Assembly (NCBI GenBank): GCA_023435925.1
Contig: JAEZLF010000105.1
Location: 1 to 40,869, forward strand
DNA: 40,869 nucleotides
Origin: Bacillota bacterium
Lineage (GTDB): Bacteria; Bacillota; Clostridia; Acetivibrionales; DTU013
Direction of reading: 5' to 3'
The notes under the pieces are model-generated. The model saw nothing but the letters and a program-made list of their open reading frames with translations. It was not told where the DNA came from and did not search any database. Positions 1 through 7,337 of the stretch are shown piece by piece (position 1 is the first letter of the stretch; every line of letters begins with the position of its first letter). The position numbers were made by a program, and so were the translations under genes.

Positions 1-15
1 AGATGGAGGCAAATG

Positions 16-2022
16 ATGGAGAAGAAAACTTTTTATATTACAACACCGATTTATTATCCAAGCGATAAACTGCATATAGGGCATTCTTATACAACGGTAG
101 CCGCAGATGCAATTTCAAGATACAAAAGGCTCAGAGGCTATGATGTCATGTTTCTTACCGGAACAGACGAGCACGGACAGAAAATACAGAGAAAAGCCGA
201 GGCAAAGGGCGTTACCCCTAAACAATATGTCGATGATATCGTTTCTGGGATAAAAGAACTCTGGAAGCTGATGAAAATTACCAATGACCGCTTTATCCGG
301 ACAACGGACCATGACCACGAGGCGGCTGTCCAAAAAATATTCAAAAGGCTCTATGATAACGGAGATATTTATAAGAGCGAGTATGAAGGCTGGTACTGTA
401 CGCCCTGCGAATCCTTCTGGACGAAAACCCAGCTGGCAGACGGTAAATGCCCGGACTGTGGCGGCGAGGTGGAACTGACCAGAGAGGAGAGCTATTTTTT
501 TAAGCTTTCAAAATATCAGGACAGGCTCATAAAGCATATCGAAGAGAATCCTGAGTTTATTCAGCCGGTGTCCAGGCAAAATGAGATGCTCAACAACTTT
601 TTAAGGCCCGGACTGGAGGATCTGTGCGTTTCGAGAACCACGTTCAACTGGGGCATTCCTGTCACATTTGACGATAAGCATGTGGTTTATGTCTGGATTG
701 ATGCGCTGTCCAACTATATCACGGCATTAGGCTATCTCGGAGATGATGATTCGGCATACAAAAAATATTGGCCGGCAGATGTTCACCTTGTAGGGAAGGA
801 GATCGTCCGGTTCCATACCATTATTTGGCCTGCCATGCTGATGGCTTTAGGAGAGCCTCTTCCCAAGCAGGTATTCGGCCATGGATGGATGCTGCTGGAA
901 GGCGGAAAAATGTCCAAATCAAAAGGAAATGTTGTTGATCCTGTTATACTGATAAACAAATATGGTTTGGATGCTGTCCGTTATTTTCTTTTAAGGGAAG
1001 TGCCCTTCGGATCGGATGGTGTTTTTTCAAATGAAGCGCTGATTCAGAGAATCAATTCGGATCTGGCAAATGACCTGGGAAATCTGGTTAGCAGAACTGT
1101 TGCGATGATCGATAAATATTTCGGTGGCATCATACCGGCACAGCGCGTGACAGGTGAATTTGACAGTGAACTGAAGGAGATGTTTGCTCAACTGCCCGAA
1201 AAGGTAGAAGAGCTGATGGATAAGCTCCAGTTCAGCACCGCTTTGGCAGAAATATGGAAGGCCATATCCAGAACCAATAAATATATTGATGAAACAATGC
1301 CCTGGGTACTGGCGAAATCGGAGGAGAACAAACCGCGTCTGGCCGCTGTTATGTACAACCTGGCAGAGAGCCTCAGAATCGTTTCCATATTACTGCAGCC
1401 GTTTATGCCTGAAACACCGGAAAAAATGTGGCAGCAGCTGGGTATTTCCGGCAGCAGTGCCCTTGAATGGGACAGCGCCAGATATTGGGGCAGTTACCCT
1501 GAAGGAGTTTCAGTCAATAAAGGTGAGGTCATTTTCCCAAGGATTGATATAAAGAAAGAACTGGAAGAGCTTGAGAGCCTGAACCCCACAGCCGGTAAGC
1601 AAATGGGTGCGGAGAAAGCCGGTAAGCAGTCGGTGGATGAGACCAGGGCAAAAAAAGCCGAAGGCGCAGGAGATATCAGCAACACCGGAAACGGTGCCGG
1701 TCTGATTACGATTGATGACTTTGCCAAGCTTGATCTTCGCGTAGTTAAGGTGTTGGAAGCTGAAAAGGTAGAGGGTTCCGACAAGTTGCTGAAGCTGAAA
1801 GTAGAAATGGGGAATGAAACCAGGCAGGTTGTATCAGGGATTGCCAGATACTATTCACCGGAAAGCCTGATCGGTAAATCCGTTGTTCTCGTAGCCAATC
1901 TGAAGCCTGTAAAACTGAAGGGCATTGAATCCCAGGGAATGATACTGGCCGCTTCCAATGACAGCTCACTGGTTGTTGCAACACTTGATGGTGCAATTGA
2001 TAGCGGATCAATCGTGAGATAG
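16..2022 (+). CDS. metG: Methionyl-tRNA synthetase with C-terminal tRNA-binding domain
   Basis: Charges tRNA-Met with methionine in the cytoplasm. Class I synthetase signatures are present: HIGH at residues 20-23 and KMSKS at 298-302. A zinc knuckle is formed by two CxxC pairs (C128/C131 and C145/C148). After a Lys/Glu/Ala-rich linker, an EMAP-II/Trbp111-like tRNA-binding domain fills the last ~105 residues (from TIDDFAKLDLRV to the end). Total length of 668 residues fits the long bacterial form. Two ATGs lie in tandem at 13 and 16. GGAGG at 5-9 leaves 3 nt before the first and 6 nt before the second, so 16 is the better start. It heads the conserved Firmicutes metG-tatD-yabE-rsmA block. Confidence 0.97.
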   Translation: MEKKTFYITTPIYYPSDKLHIGHSYTTVAADAISRYKRLRGYDVMFLTGTDEHGQKIQRKAEAKGVTPKQYVDDIVSGIKELWKLMKITNDRFIRTTDHDHEAAVQKIFKRLYDNGDIYKSEYEGWYCTPCESFWTKTQLADGKCPDCGGEVELTREESYFFKLSKYQDRLIKHIEENPEFIQPVSRQNEMLNNFLRPGLEDLCVSRTTFNWGIPVTFDDKHVVYVWIDALSNYITALGYLGDDDSAYKKYWPADVHLVGKEIVRFHTIIWPAMLMALGEPLPKQVFGHGWMLLEGGKMSKSKGNVVDPVILINKYGLDAVRYFLLREVPFGSDGVFSNEALIQRINSDLANDLGNLVSRTVAMIDKYFGGIIPAQRVTGEFDSELKEMFAQLPEKVEELMDKLQFSTALAEIWKAISRTNKYIDETMPWVLAKSEENKPRLAAVMYNLAESLRIVSILLQPFMPETPEKMWQQLGISGSSALEWDSARYWGSYPEGVSVNKGEVIFPRIDIKKELEELESLNPTAGKQMGAEKAGKQSVDETRAKKAEGAGDISNTGNGAGLITIDDFAKLDLRVVKVLEAEKVEGSDKLLKLKVEMGNETRQVVSGIARYYSPESLIGKSVVLVANLKPVKLKGIESQGMILAASNDSSLVVATLDGAIDSGSIVR

Positions 2023-2116
2023 GCGGTTCTTGTCCAATTGAACATAATATTATATAATGTTTTTTATAGCTATATACTTTCGGTAAAATATATAGCGAGA
2101 TCAAATGAGGTAAACC

Positions 2117-2884
2117 ATGCTTTTTGATACACATGCGCATATTTGCGATGAACAATATGATAATGATCGTAATGAGGTCATTCAAAGAGCCAGAGAAAGC
2201 GGAGTGGAGTATATCCTCTCCGCATCCTCGAATATCGCTTCCTCCATAGAGAATATAGCATTGACACAAAACTATGACCTTATATATGCTGCTGTGGGTG
2301 TTCATCCCCACGAAGTACTGGACCTTAACAACAATTGTATTTCAGCCCTGACAGATTTTGCAGCCAATCCGAAGGTAGTCGCTATAGGCGAAATCGGCCT
2401 GGATTACTATTATGACAACTCACCAAGGGAAGTGCAAAAAATGTGGTTCGCCAAACAGATATCACTGGCGAGAAATCTGAAGCTGCCTGTCATTGTCCAT
2501 GACAGAGACGCACATGAAGATACCCTGTCCATTTTAAAGAATGAGAATGCCAGGGACGTTGGCGGTGTGCTGCATTGTTTTTCCGGAAGTGTCGAGATGG
2601 CAAAAGAGGTCATGAAACAAAACTTTTTGATATCGATAGCGGGGCCGGTAACATTCAAGAATGCAAACAGACTGCTGGAAGTTGTGAAGTACGTCCCTGA
2701 CGACATGCTGTTGATCGAAACGGACTGCCCTTATCTTTCACCCGAGCCGTTCAGGGGCAAGAGGAATGAACCTGCCAATGTGAAGCTGATTGCCGGGACA
2801 GTCGCAAAAATAAAGGATAAACCCCTTGAATATATTGAACAAATGACTACCGATAATGCCAGAAGGCTTTTCGGAATACAGTGA
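2117..2884 (+). CDS. tatD: TatD-family metal-dependent hydrolase/DNase
   Basis: TatD-family TIM-barrel hydrolase, a metal-dependent nuclease. The expected metal ligands are visible: HxH at H6/H8, E92 in GEIGLDYYY, H128 in VIVHDRD, H153 in LHCFSG and D203 in ETDCPYLSPEP. Length of 255 residues is normal. GAGG about 7 nt before the ATG supports the start. It follows metG after 94 bp of AT-rich DNA. In Bacillus and many Clostridia the same neighbour (yabD) lies between metG and yabE. Confidence 0.93.
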   Translation: MLFDTHAHICDEQYDNDRNEVIQRARESGVEYILSASSNIASSIENIALTQNYDLIYAAVGVHPHEVLDLNNNCISALTDFAANPKVVAIGEIGLDYYYDNSPREVQKMWFAKQISLARNLKLPVIVHDRDAHEDTLSILKNENARDVGGVLHCFSGSVEMAKEVMKQNFLISIAGPVTFKNANRLLEVVKYVPDDMLLIETDCPYLSPEPFRGKRNEPANVKLIAGTVAKIKDKPLEYIEQMTTDNARRLFGIQ

Positions 2885-2921
2885 GCTCGTTCTACAAAGC
2901 TGGATATGAAGGCGGTGTGCT

Positions 2922-3623
2922 ATGAAGAAGCTGATTCTTGGGATGTTTTTTGTACTTTTGACTGCTTTGTTTATTGCTTTTAACTACCTGTTGTGGGACA
3001 AAGAGAGCAGGGAAAATGAATTTAAAAGGCTTGAGAATGTGAATGCCAGCAATGTTGCCAGTATTAATGCTCACAAGAGAGAAATCGACAGCCTGGTAGA
3101 AGAGAATAGTAAGCTTTCAGATGAAATCGAGCGTCTGGAGAATGAACGTGAACAGCTTCTTCAGGACAAGCTTACTCTTGCTGAGGAAAGAGACAAATCC
3201 GGGCAGTCTGTTCAGGAGAAAGTCAGCTTTATCAATGTACTGAAGCAATATGTGAGTTTGGAGGACTTGTCTGAGCCCGTCAGAAAATGGGCAGATGCTT
3301 TGAATCAGGGTAAATATGACGAAGCCTATGCGTATGAGTATGCAGCTATTGCCGAAGAGAACAGAACCGTCAGTCCGGCCGGATATGCAGAGGAAATGAA
3401 AGACACCATACGCAAGGTGGAAATCAGTGAAGTAAAGCTTGATAAGCTAAGGGGCTCAGGTAATGGAGATATCATTCTGGAGGTCAGGCTGAATATAAAG
3501 CTTGCCGATGACACCGGCAAAGTATCTCAGCGGTATTCAGAGGGTGTGAATGATAAATATATCAAAATTCAGTATGATTATAGCACAAAAGCTTTTATCA
3601 TTGCTGCAATCAGTAATGTATAA
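2922..3623 (+). CDS. Membrane-anchored coiled-coil protein of unknown function
   Basis: I do not recognise a named family. The 233-residue protein has an N-terminal hydrophobic segment (about residues 3-24, MKK then LILGMFFVLL...), probably a signal anchor. A long charged heptad region follows (about 28-95, rich in E, L, K, R and N), predicted to form a coiled coil. The C-terminal domain of about 130 residues contains a tyrosine-rich helix region (KYDEAYAYEYAAIAEE) and a beta-rich end, resembling NTF2-like/DUF4878-type extracytoplasmic domains in general character only. GGCGGTG lies shortly before the ATG. It sits 37 bp after tatD, so it may be co-transcribed. It interrupts the usual order of this locus. 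Confidence 0.75.
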   Translation: MKKLILGMFFVLLTALFIAFNYLLWDKESRENEFKRLENVNASNVASINAHKREIDSLVEENSKLSDEIERLENEREQLLQDKLTLAEERDKSGQSVQEKVSFINVLKQYVSLEDLSEPVRKWADALNQGKYDEAYAYEYAAIAEENRTVSPAGYAEEMKDTIRKVEISEVKLDKLRGSGNGDIILEVRLNIKLADDTGKVSQRYSEGVNDKYIKIQYDYSTKAFIIAAISNV

Positions 3624-3653
3624 CACACAACGCAAAGTTACATAAAAAATCTT

Positions 3654-3682
3654 TTCACAAATTATGTCTGCCTTCATATAAT
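3654..3682 (+). promoter_or_regulatory. Sigma-A-type promoter of the Met-rich gene
   Basis: TTCACA (3654-3659), a 17-bp spacer and a perfect TATAAT (3677-3682). It lies 35 bp before the start codon at 3718, so the Met-rich gene can be transcribed independently of tatD and the coiled-coil gene. Confidence 0.7.
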
Positions 3683-3717
3683 GTACTAAAGTGTACTGTA
3701 ATCGGAGGAATCATTAT

Positions 3718-4143
3718 ATGAAAGAAGATGTCAAAATGAAAGAAAATATGAATTCCGAACCAATGGGCATGATGCCGCATGTCGGCGCGATGCAGAATAT
3801 GCAGGCAGCACCCAATGTATTACCCGCCCAAACCAATGCAAATATGCTGCCGATGCAGCAAGCCCCAATGGGTGTCATGCCGTCCATGATGAATCCAATG
3901 CCCATGATGATGTGCTGCCCTTATCTTATGAACATGCAATGCCCGATGACATTGGGACAAAATGTAATGGGTATGAACATGATGAGCAATCCCATGTATA
4001 CAGGAGTGAGCCCGGTTTCGGGAAATATGAATCCTGTATTAGGTGCTGCCAATAGTGGAATGAATCCTGTACTTGGCGCTGCCAACAATGGAATGGGAAT
4101 GATGCCCTCGATGAACCAGTTTTATCCTATGGGTGGAATGTAA
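3718..4143 (+). CDS. Methionine-rich small protein, possibly coat or metal-binding
   Basis: A 141-residue protein in which 34 residues are methionine (24%), the rest mostly P, N, G, Q and A. There is no signal peptide or membrane segment. A compact cysteine/methionine patch (MMMCCPYLMNMQCPM) lies mid-protein, and a short tandem repeat (NPVLGAANSGM then NPVLGAANNGM) lies near the C terminus. The start was set at 3718 rather than an upstream in-frame TTG because GGAGG at 3704-3708 is well spaced. It has its own promoter and terminator. Low-complexity Met/Asn/Pro proteins of clostridia are often spore-coat-like or bind soft metals such as copper; both ideas are inference. No family is recognised with confidence. 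Confidence 0.75.
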   Translation: MKEDVKMKENMNSEPMGMMPHVGAMQNMQAAPNVLPAQTNANMLPMQQAPMGVMPSMMNPMPMMMCCPYLMNMQCPMTLGQNVMGMNMMSNPMYTGVSPVSGNMNPVLGAANSGMNPVLGAANNGMGMMPSMNQFYPMGGM

Positions 4144-4194
4144 CTCCAATGCCGGCTTCATAGCAAATAGCTCCGAAGAAATTTCTCCTTCCAC

Positions 4195-4230
4195 AAGGGC
4201 TGCCATATCGGTAGTCCTTATATTTTGTTC
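4195..4230 (+). terminator. Intrinsic terminator after the Met-rich gene
   Basis: Ten-pair stem AAGGGCTGCC / GGTAGTCCTT (two G.U pairs) with loop ATATC at 4195-4219, then a T-rich tail ATATTTTGTTC. It ends directly where the dispersed structured repeat begins. Confidence 0.6.
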
Positions 4231-4438
4231 ATGTATAGGAAATTATGGTTCTCAATTTCCTATACATGGGGATTGGAAAGGGGATTCCCCTTTCCCGGTT
4301 TAAGGGTAGTAAGGCGCAGTAGAGCGAGCAGGCGATTTTGCTGCGCAAAACGCTTTGGTGCTCAGGAGCGTTAGCTCCGTCGAAGGGAACCATAGGGTTC
4401 CCTAGCGAAGAACACAAATGCGTTAGAATTTTGTTCTG
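4231..4438 (+). repeat. Dispersed structured intergenic repeat, copy A
   Basis: A 208-bp non-coding element repeated at 16422-16621. Predicted hairpins are: stem 1 ATGTATAGGAAATT / AATTTCCTATACAT (4231-4244 with 4254-4267, perfect 14 bp, 9-nt loop); palindrome GGAAAGGGGA / TCCCCTTTCC (4275-4295); stem 3 GCG(A)TTTTGC / GCAAAACGC (4332-4353, bulged A); stem 4 GGAGC / GCTCC (4365-4378); stem 5 AGGGAACC / GGTTCCCT (4384-4403); stem 6 AGAACA / TGTTCT (4409-4437). The 180-nt core differs from copy B by 8 substitutions and one single-base indel. No protein-coding reading is conserved between copies. It lies between the Met-rich gene terminator and the yabE promoter. Confidence 0.85.
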
Positions 4439-4503
4439 CCAGATGTATAGATACTCTTATGGAAGTATATAATTACAGTTATAGGAGTATTATGGAAATG
4501 GAT

Positions 4504-4532
4504 TTGACAAAAAAAACATATTGGAATAAAAT
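4504..4532 (+). promoter_or_regulatory. Sigma-A promoter of the yabE-like gene
   Basis: TTGACA (4504-4509), a 17-bp spacer and TAAAAT (4527-4532), close to consensus. Transcription would start near 4540, downstream of the upstream in-frame ATGs, so it also fixes translation to the TTG at 4576. Confidence 0.8.
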
Positions 4533-4575
4533 ATCTCCACAGTCCCTTATTAATATTTTAACAGGAGGGTGTTTT

Positions 4576-5652
4576 TTGTTACCACTTGCTAAAAATATTA
4601 AAAGGTTTTTTTCATGGAAGAAGAAATGGGTCATTGCAGCAGCAGCAGTGACAGTTTCGGTAGCAGTTTCTGCAGGCGCTGGTTTTGGCGTATTTGCATA
4701 CCTGAAGAAGGACGTTGTTATTCATGATAACGGCAAACAGATAACCTGCAAGACCATGAAAAATACCATCAAGGAAACACTGGACCAAAATAATATTGTT
4801 GTAAATGCTTGGGATTACATCAGTATACCGTTGGAAACCAGCTTACAAAGGACGAAACTAAACGAAATATATATTAAGAGAGCTGTACCCGTGTACATAA
4901 CGGCTGACGGCACCCAAACCAGGCTGATGACCTACAAAGATACTGTAGCAGAGCTGCTCCGGGATAGCCCGGTAAAGCCTGAGGGTATCGACAGGCTTGA
5001 AGGGGCGGCGCTGCAGGATAGAATAAGCAGCAACATGTCGATAAAAATTGTCCGGGTCAGCGAAAATGTAGTAAGTGAAAAAGAAGCAATACCTTATGAG
5101 GTGCAAAAGAAAGCGAATGCACGGCTTGACTCCGGATTTGAACGGGTTGTTCAAGCCGGGCAGGAAGGCATTCTTGAAAAGCAGTACAAGGTTGTCGCAG
5201 AAGACGGAATTGAAGTATCACGACAGTTGCTGAGTGAATCGATCCTTCAGGAACCAATGAAAATGATTATGGAATTTGGAACGATTCTAAGCAAAAGGAC
5301 ATCCAGAGGCGATACGGTGAGATACAGCAAGGTAATGGACATGAAGGCTACGGCTTATACCGCGTCGTTGAAGGACACCGGGAAAGCACCCGGACACCCG
5401 CAGTTTGGCATAACAGCTACCGGTATTAAAGCCAAAAAAGGTGTTATCGCGGTAGATCCGAAGGTAATACCACTGAATACCAAGGTATACGTAGAAATTG
5501 TCGGCAGCACACCTGATTACGGCTATGCAATAGCCGCTGATGTCGGCGGAGCGATTAAAGGAAACAAAATTGACCTGTACTATGATAGTCAGGACTATGT
5601 GGATCGCTTTGGTGTGAAAAAGGTCAAGGTTTATATTCTGCCAAGAGAGTAG
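4576..5652 (+). CDS. yabE: YabE-like G5/3D domain cell-wall protein
   Basis: Predicted exported or membrane-anchored cell-wall protein of the YabE/resuscitation-factor-like group. Order: short basic N terminus, hydrophobic segment (about residues 15-38, VIAAAAVTVSVAVS...), two DUF348-like beta repeats, a G5 domain (about 155-225), and a C-terminal 3D domain with the signature Asp residues (MKATAYTAS, IAVDPKVIPL, IAADVGGAIKG, KIDLYY). Proteins with this layout act on peptidoglycan or its remodelling. The start is TTG at 4576: AGGAGGG at 4563-4569 is 6-7 nt upstream and a consensus promoter lies just before it. Longer in-frame ATGs at 4459/4492/4498 precede that promoter's transcription start. 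Length is 358 residues. No lysozyme-like domain is present. Confidence 0.88.
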   Translation: MLPLAKNIKRFFSWKKKWVIAAAAVTVSVAVSAGAGFGVFAYLKKDVVIHDNGKQITCKTMKNTIKETLDQNNIVVNAWDYISIPLETSLQRTKLNEIYIKRAVPVYITADGTQTRLMTYKDTVAELLRDSPVKPEGIDRLEGAALQDRISSNMSIKIVRVSENVVSEKEAIPYEVQKKANARLDSGFERVVQAGQEGILEKQYKVVAEDGIEVSRQLLSESILQEPMKMIMEFGTILSKRTSRGDTVRYSKVMDMKATAYTASLKDTGKAPGHPQFGITATGIKAKKGVIAVDPKVIPLNTKVYVEIVGSTPDYGYAIAADVGGAIKGNKIDLYYDSQDYVDRFGVKKVKVYILPRE

Positions 5653-5701
5653 GATGTTAGGGATCTTGACTCAACTATATATAATAGGGGACTAAAACTA
5701 A

Positions 5702-5731
5702 GCCGGAGTTGAAAAACTCCGGCACATTTTT
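5702..5731 (+). terminator. Intrinsic terminator after yabE
   Basis: Perfect 9-bp stem GCCGGAGTT / AACTCCGGC with a GAAA tetraloop (5702-5723), followed by ACATTTTTG. The in-frame TTG at 5709 is inside this hairpin, so it is not a credible start for rsmA. Confidence 0.85.
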
Positions 5732-5771
5732 GTCTACAGCACGTAACGATTTCATTCATATGGAGAAGATC

Positions 5772-6641
5772 ATGAACATTGATACGAGAAGCACATTGAA
5801 AAAATTTAACCTCCGCCCTACGAAATCTCTTGGACAGAATTTTCTGACAGATGGAGGTGTTCTTGGAGCAATAGTAGATGCGGCAGAGCTTACGGAGAAT
5901 GATATGGTTCTGGAAATTGGACCGGGGCTGGGAAGCCTTACTGCAGAACTGGCAGAAGCGGCAGGCATGGTGGTGGCTGTAGAAATTGACAAGCGTCTTA
6001 TTCCGGCCTTAAAGGAAAATGTAAAGGAATACTCCAATATTCACATCATCAACGGAGACATACTGAAGCTGAATGTTTCTGACGAGCTTTCGGCTGCAGC
6101 TTCTTCGCGTGCAGATGGTTTTACACCCGGAAGCCTGAAAATCATAGCAAACCTGCCCTACTATATTACTACGCCTATCGTAATGCAGCTTCTGGAAAGC
6201 GGGTTGAAGGCAGAGACAATGGTATTCATGGTTCAGAAGGAGGTTGCCGACAGAATGATGGCAAAGCCCGGCGGCAAGGAATATGGAGCTTTGTCGGTTG
6301 CTGTCCAGTATTACTCCAGACCCTCTGCTATCATGGAGGTGCCGCCACAGAGCTTTATACCCATGCCGGAGGTAGATTCCACAGTGGTGAAGCTGGATAT
6401 TTTCAGACAACCTCCGGTGGAGCTGCTTGACCAGGGATTATTCTTCCGGGTCGTCAAGGCAGCTTTCGGACAGCGGCGGAAAACACTGGCTAATGCTTTG
6501 ACAAACGCCGGGTATTTTAACCTCAGCAAAGAAAAGATTAAAGAGATCCTTACAAAAGCTGAGATCAAGGAGAACCAACGGGGCGAGACTCTATCGATTT
6601 CCCAATTTGCACGATTAGCCAACCTGATCGCTGACATATAG
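5772..6641 (+). CDS. rsmA: 16S rRNA (adenine1518/1519-N6) dimethyltransferase (KsgA)
   Basis: Dimethylates two adjacent adenines in the 3'-terminal helix of 16S rRNA using S-adenosylmethionine, a late small-subunit maturation step. Visible family motifs: SLGQNFL (19-25), SAM-binding EIGPGLGSLT (48-57), VAVEIDKRL (acidic SAM-ribose residue), NGDIL, and catalytic NLPYYIT (127-133). Length is 289 residues. A short Ala/Ser-rich insertion precedes the NLPY strand. The start at 5772 is preferred: GGAG at 5762-5765 is 6 nt upstream and the peptide begins like known KsgA proteins. The usual rnmV (M5 RNase) gene is not between yabE and rsmA. Confidence 0.96.
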   Translation: MNIDTRSTLKKFNLRPTKSLGQNFLTDGGVLGAIVDAAELTENDMVLEIGPGLGSLTAELAEAAGMVVAVEIDKRLIPALKENVKEYSNIHIINGDILKLNVSDELSAAASSRADGFTPGSLKIIANLPYYITTPIVMQLLESGLKAETMVFMVQKEVADRMMAKPGGKEYGALSVAVQYYSRPSAIMEVPPQSFIPMPEVDSTVVKLDIFRQPPVELLDQGLFFRVVKAAFGQRRKTLANALTNAGYFNLSKEKIKEILTKAEIKENQRGETLSISQFARLANLIADI

Positions 6642-6674
6642 AGCTCGCCGCAAAAGAAACAAGCAAAAGCGACC

Positions 6675-7328
6675 TTATCCGCACGGTTCAATACGTGGAA
6701 TCGGGAAGGTGATTTTAAAGGGATCCACTTTGATAGCGGCTAGTGGCCTGATGCCCGATACATCAGGAAACAGCTTCGGATTCATGCGAATATCCTTCAC
6801 CTTCGCCAGTTTCCCCGTTCCATTTCCGGAAAAGGACGTATAATAGTATTGCTCCTCATAGGATTGAACAAGTGGAAAGGGCAGAAGCTTTGTATTGACA
6901 GGAAATGGTACCTTGCCGGCTTGTATAGTGAAGTCTGCTATCGTGTTATTACCTGAAAAAACATGTATTTGCTCCGTTTTTCCATCGTCATAGCTTTTAA
7001 ATGTGAAATCGGCTTGTTCCTTGGGAATGCCCCAATTCCTTCTGCCGTTCACAACACTTTCTATAGTGGAAACGTATATTTTACTGATGGTTTTTAGCTT
7101 TTTGCCATGGTGTAGAAAACTACCGGGGATAAACAGCAGCTCACTGTAAGGGCCTGCATTGGAGACACTGTAATCGACTAGCATGATGCTGCCTATTCCA
7201 CCTTTAAATGAACCTTTCAGGAAGGAAGGCAGATCCTTTAGACTTTCCACGAAGGTCTTGTTAAATTTGTAAAGAAGAATGTAGCCCTTTCCAGACAAGG
7301 ACCAGGGCGCAGGAAATAAGTTTTCCAT
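6675..7328 (-). CDS. Acetoacetate decarboxylase-like protein
   Basis: A 217-residue member of the acetoacetate decarboxylase (ADC) superfamily, which forms a Schiff base through a lysine. The family core is visible: NGRRNWGIPKEQADF at about 95-109, with K103 as the probable catalytic lysine. In classic ADC a second adjacent lysine lowers the pKa of the catalytic one; here that position is E104. The protein may therefore be an ADC-like decarboxylase, aldolase or dehydratase with another substrate, and acetoacetate decarboxylation should not be assumed. GGAGG stands 5 nt before the ATG. It is the last gene of the marR-SDR-ADC cluster, 9 bp after the SDR stop. It converges with rsmA, with no clear terminator in the 33-bp gap. 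Confidence 0.85.
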   Translation of the reverse strand: MENLFPAPWSLSGKGYILLYKFNKTFVESLKDLPSFLKGSFKGGIGSIMLVDYSVSNAGPYSELLFIPGSFLHHGKKLKTISKIYVSTIESVVNGRRNWGIPKEQADFTFKSYDDGKTEQIHVFSGNNTIADFTIQAGKVPFPVNTKLLPFPLVQSYEEQYYYTSFSGNGTGKLAKVKDIRMNPKLFPDVSGIRPLAAIKVDPFKITFPIPRIEPCG

Positions 7329-7337
7329 AACGGCCTC

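Noticed and set aside
4229..4417. Minus-strand reading frame over repeat copy A (with a similar peptide SLGNPMVPFDG over copy B)
   Set aside because: The two copies encode the same peptide only over part of the repeat; a one-base indel then shifts the frame and the rest diverges. There is no ribosome site. The conservation is explained by RNA/DNA structure, not coding.
4223..4438. TTTTGTTC on both sides of copy A as a target-site duplication
   Set aside because: The left copy is not a duplication of a flank in copy B, while the right TTTTGTTC is present in both copies as part of stem 6. It therefore does not behave as a target-site duplication.
5666..5685. TTGACT and TATAAT before rsmA as a promoter
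   Set aside because: Only 8 bp separate the two boxes, and the yabE terminator hairpin lies between them and rsmA.
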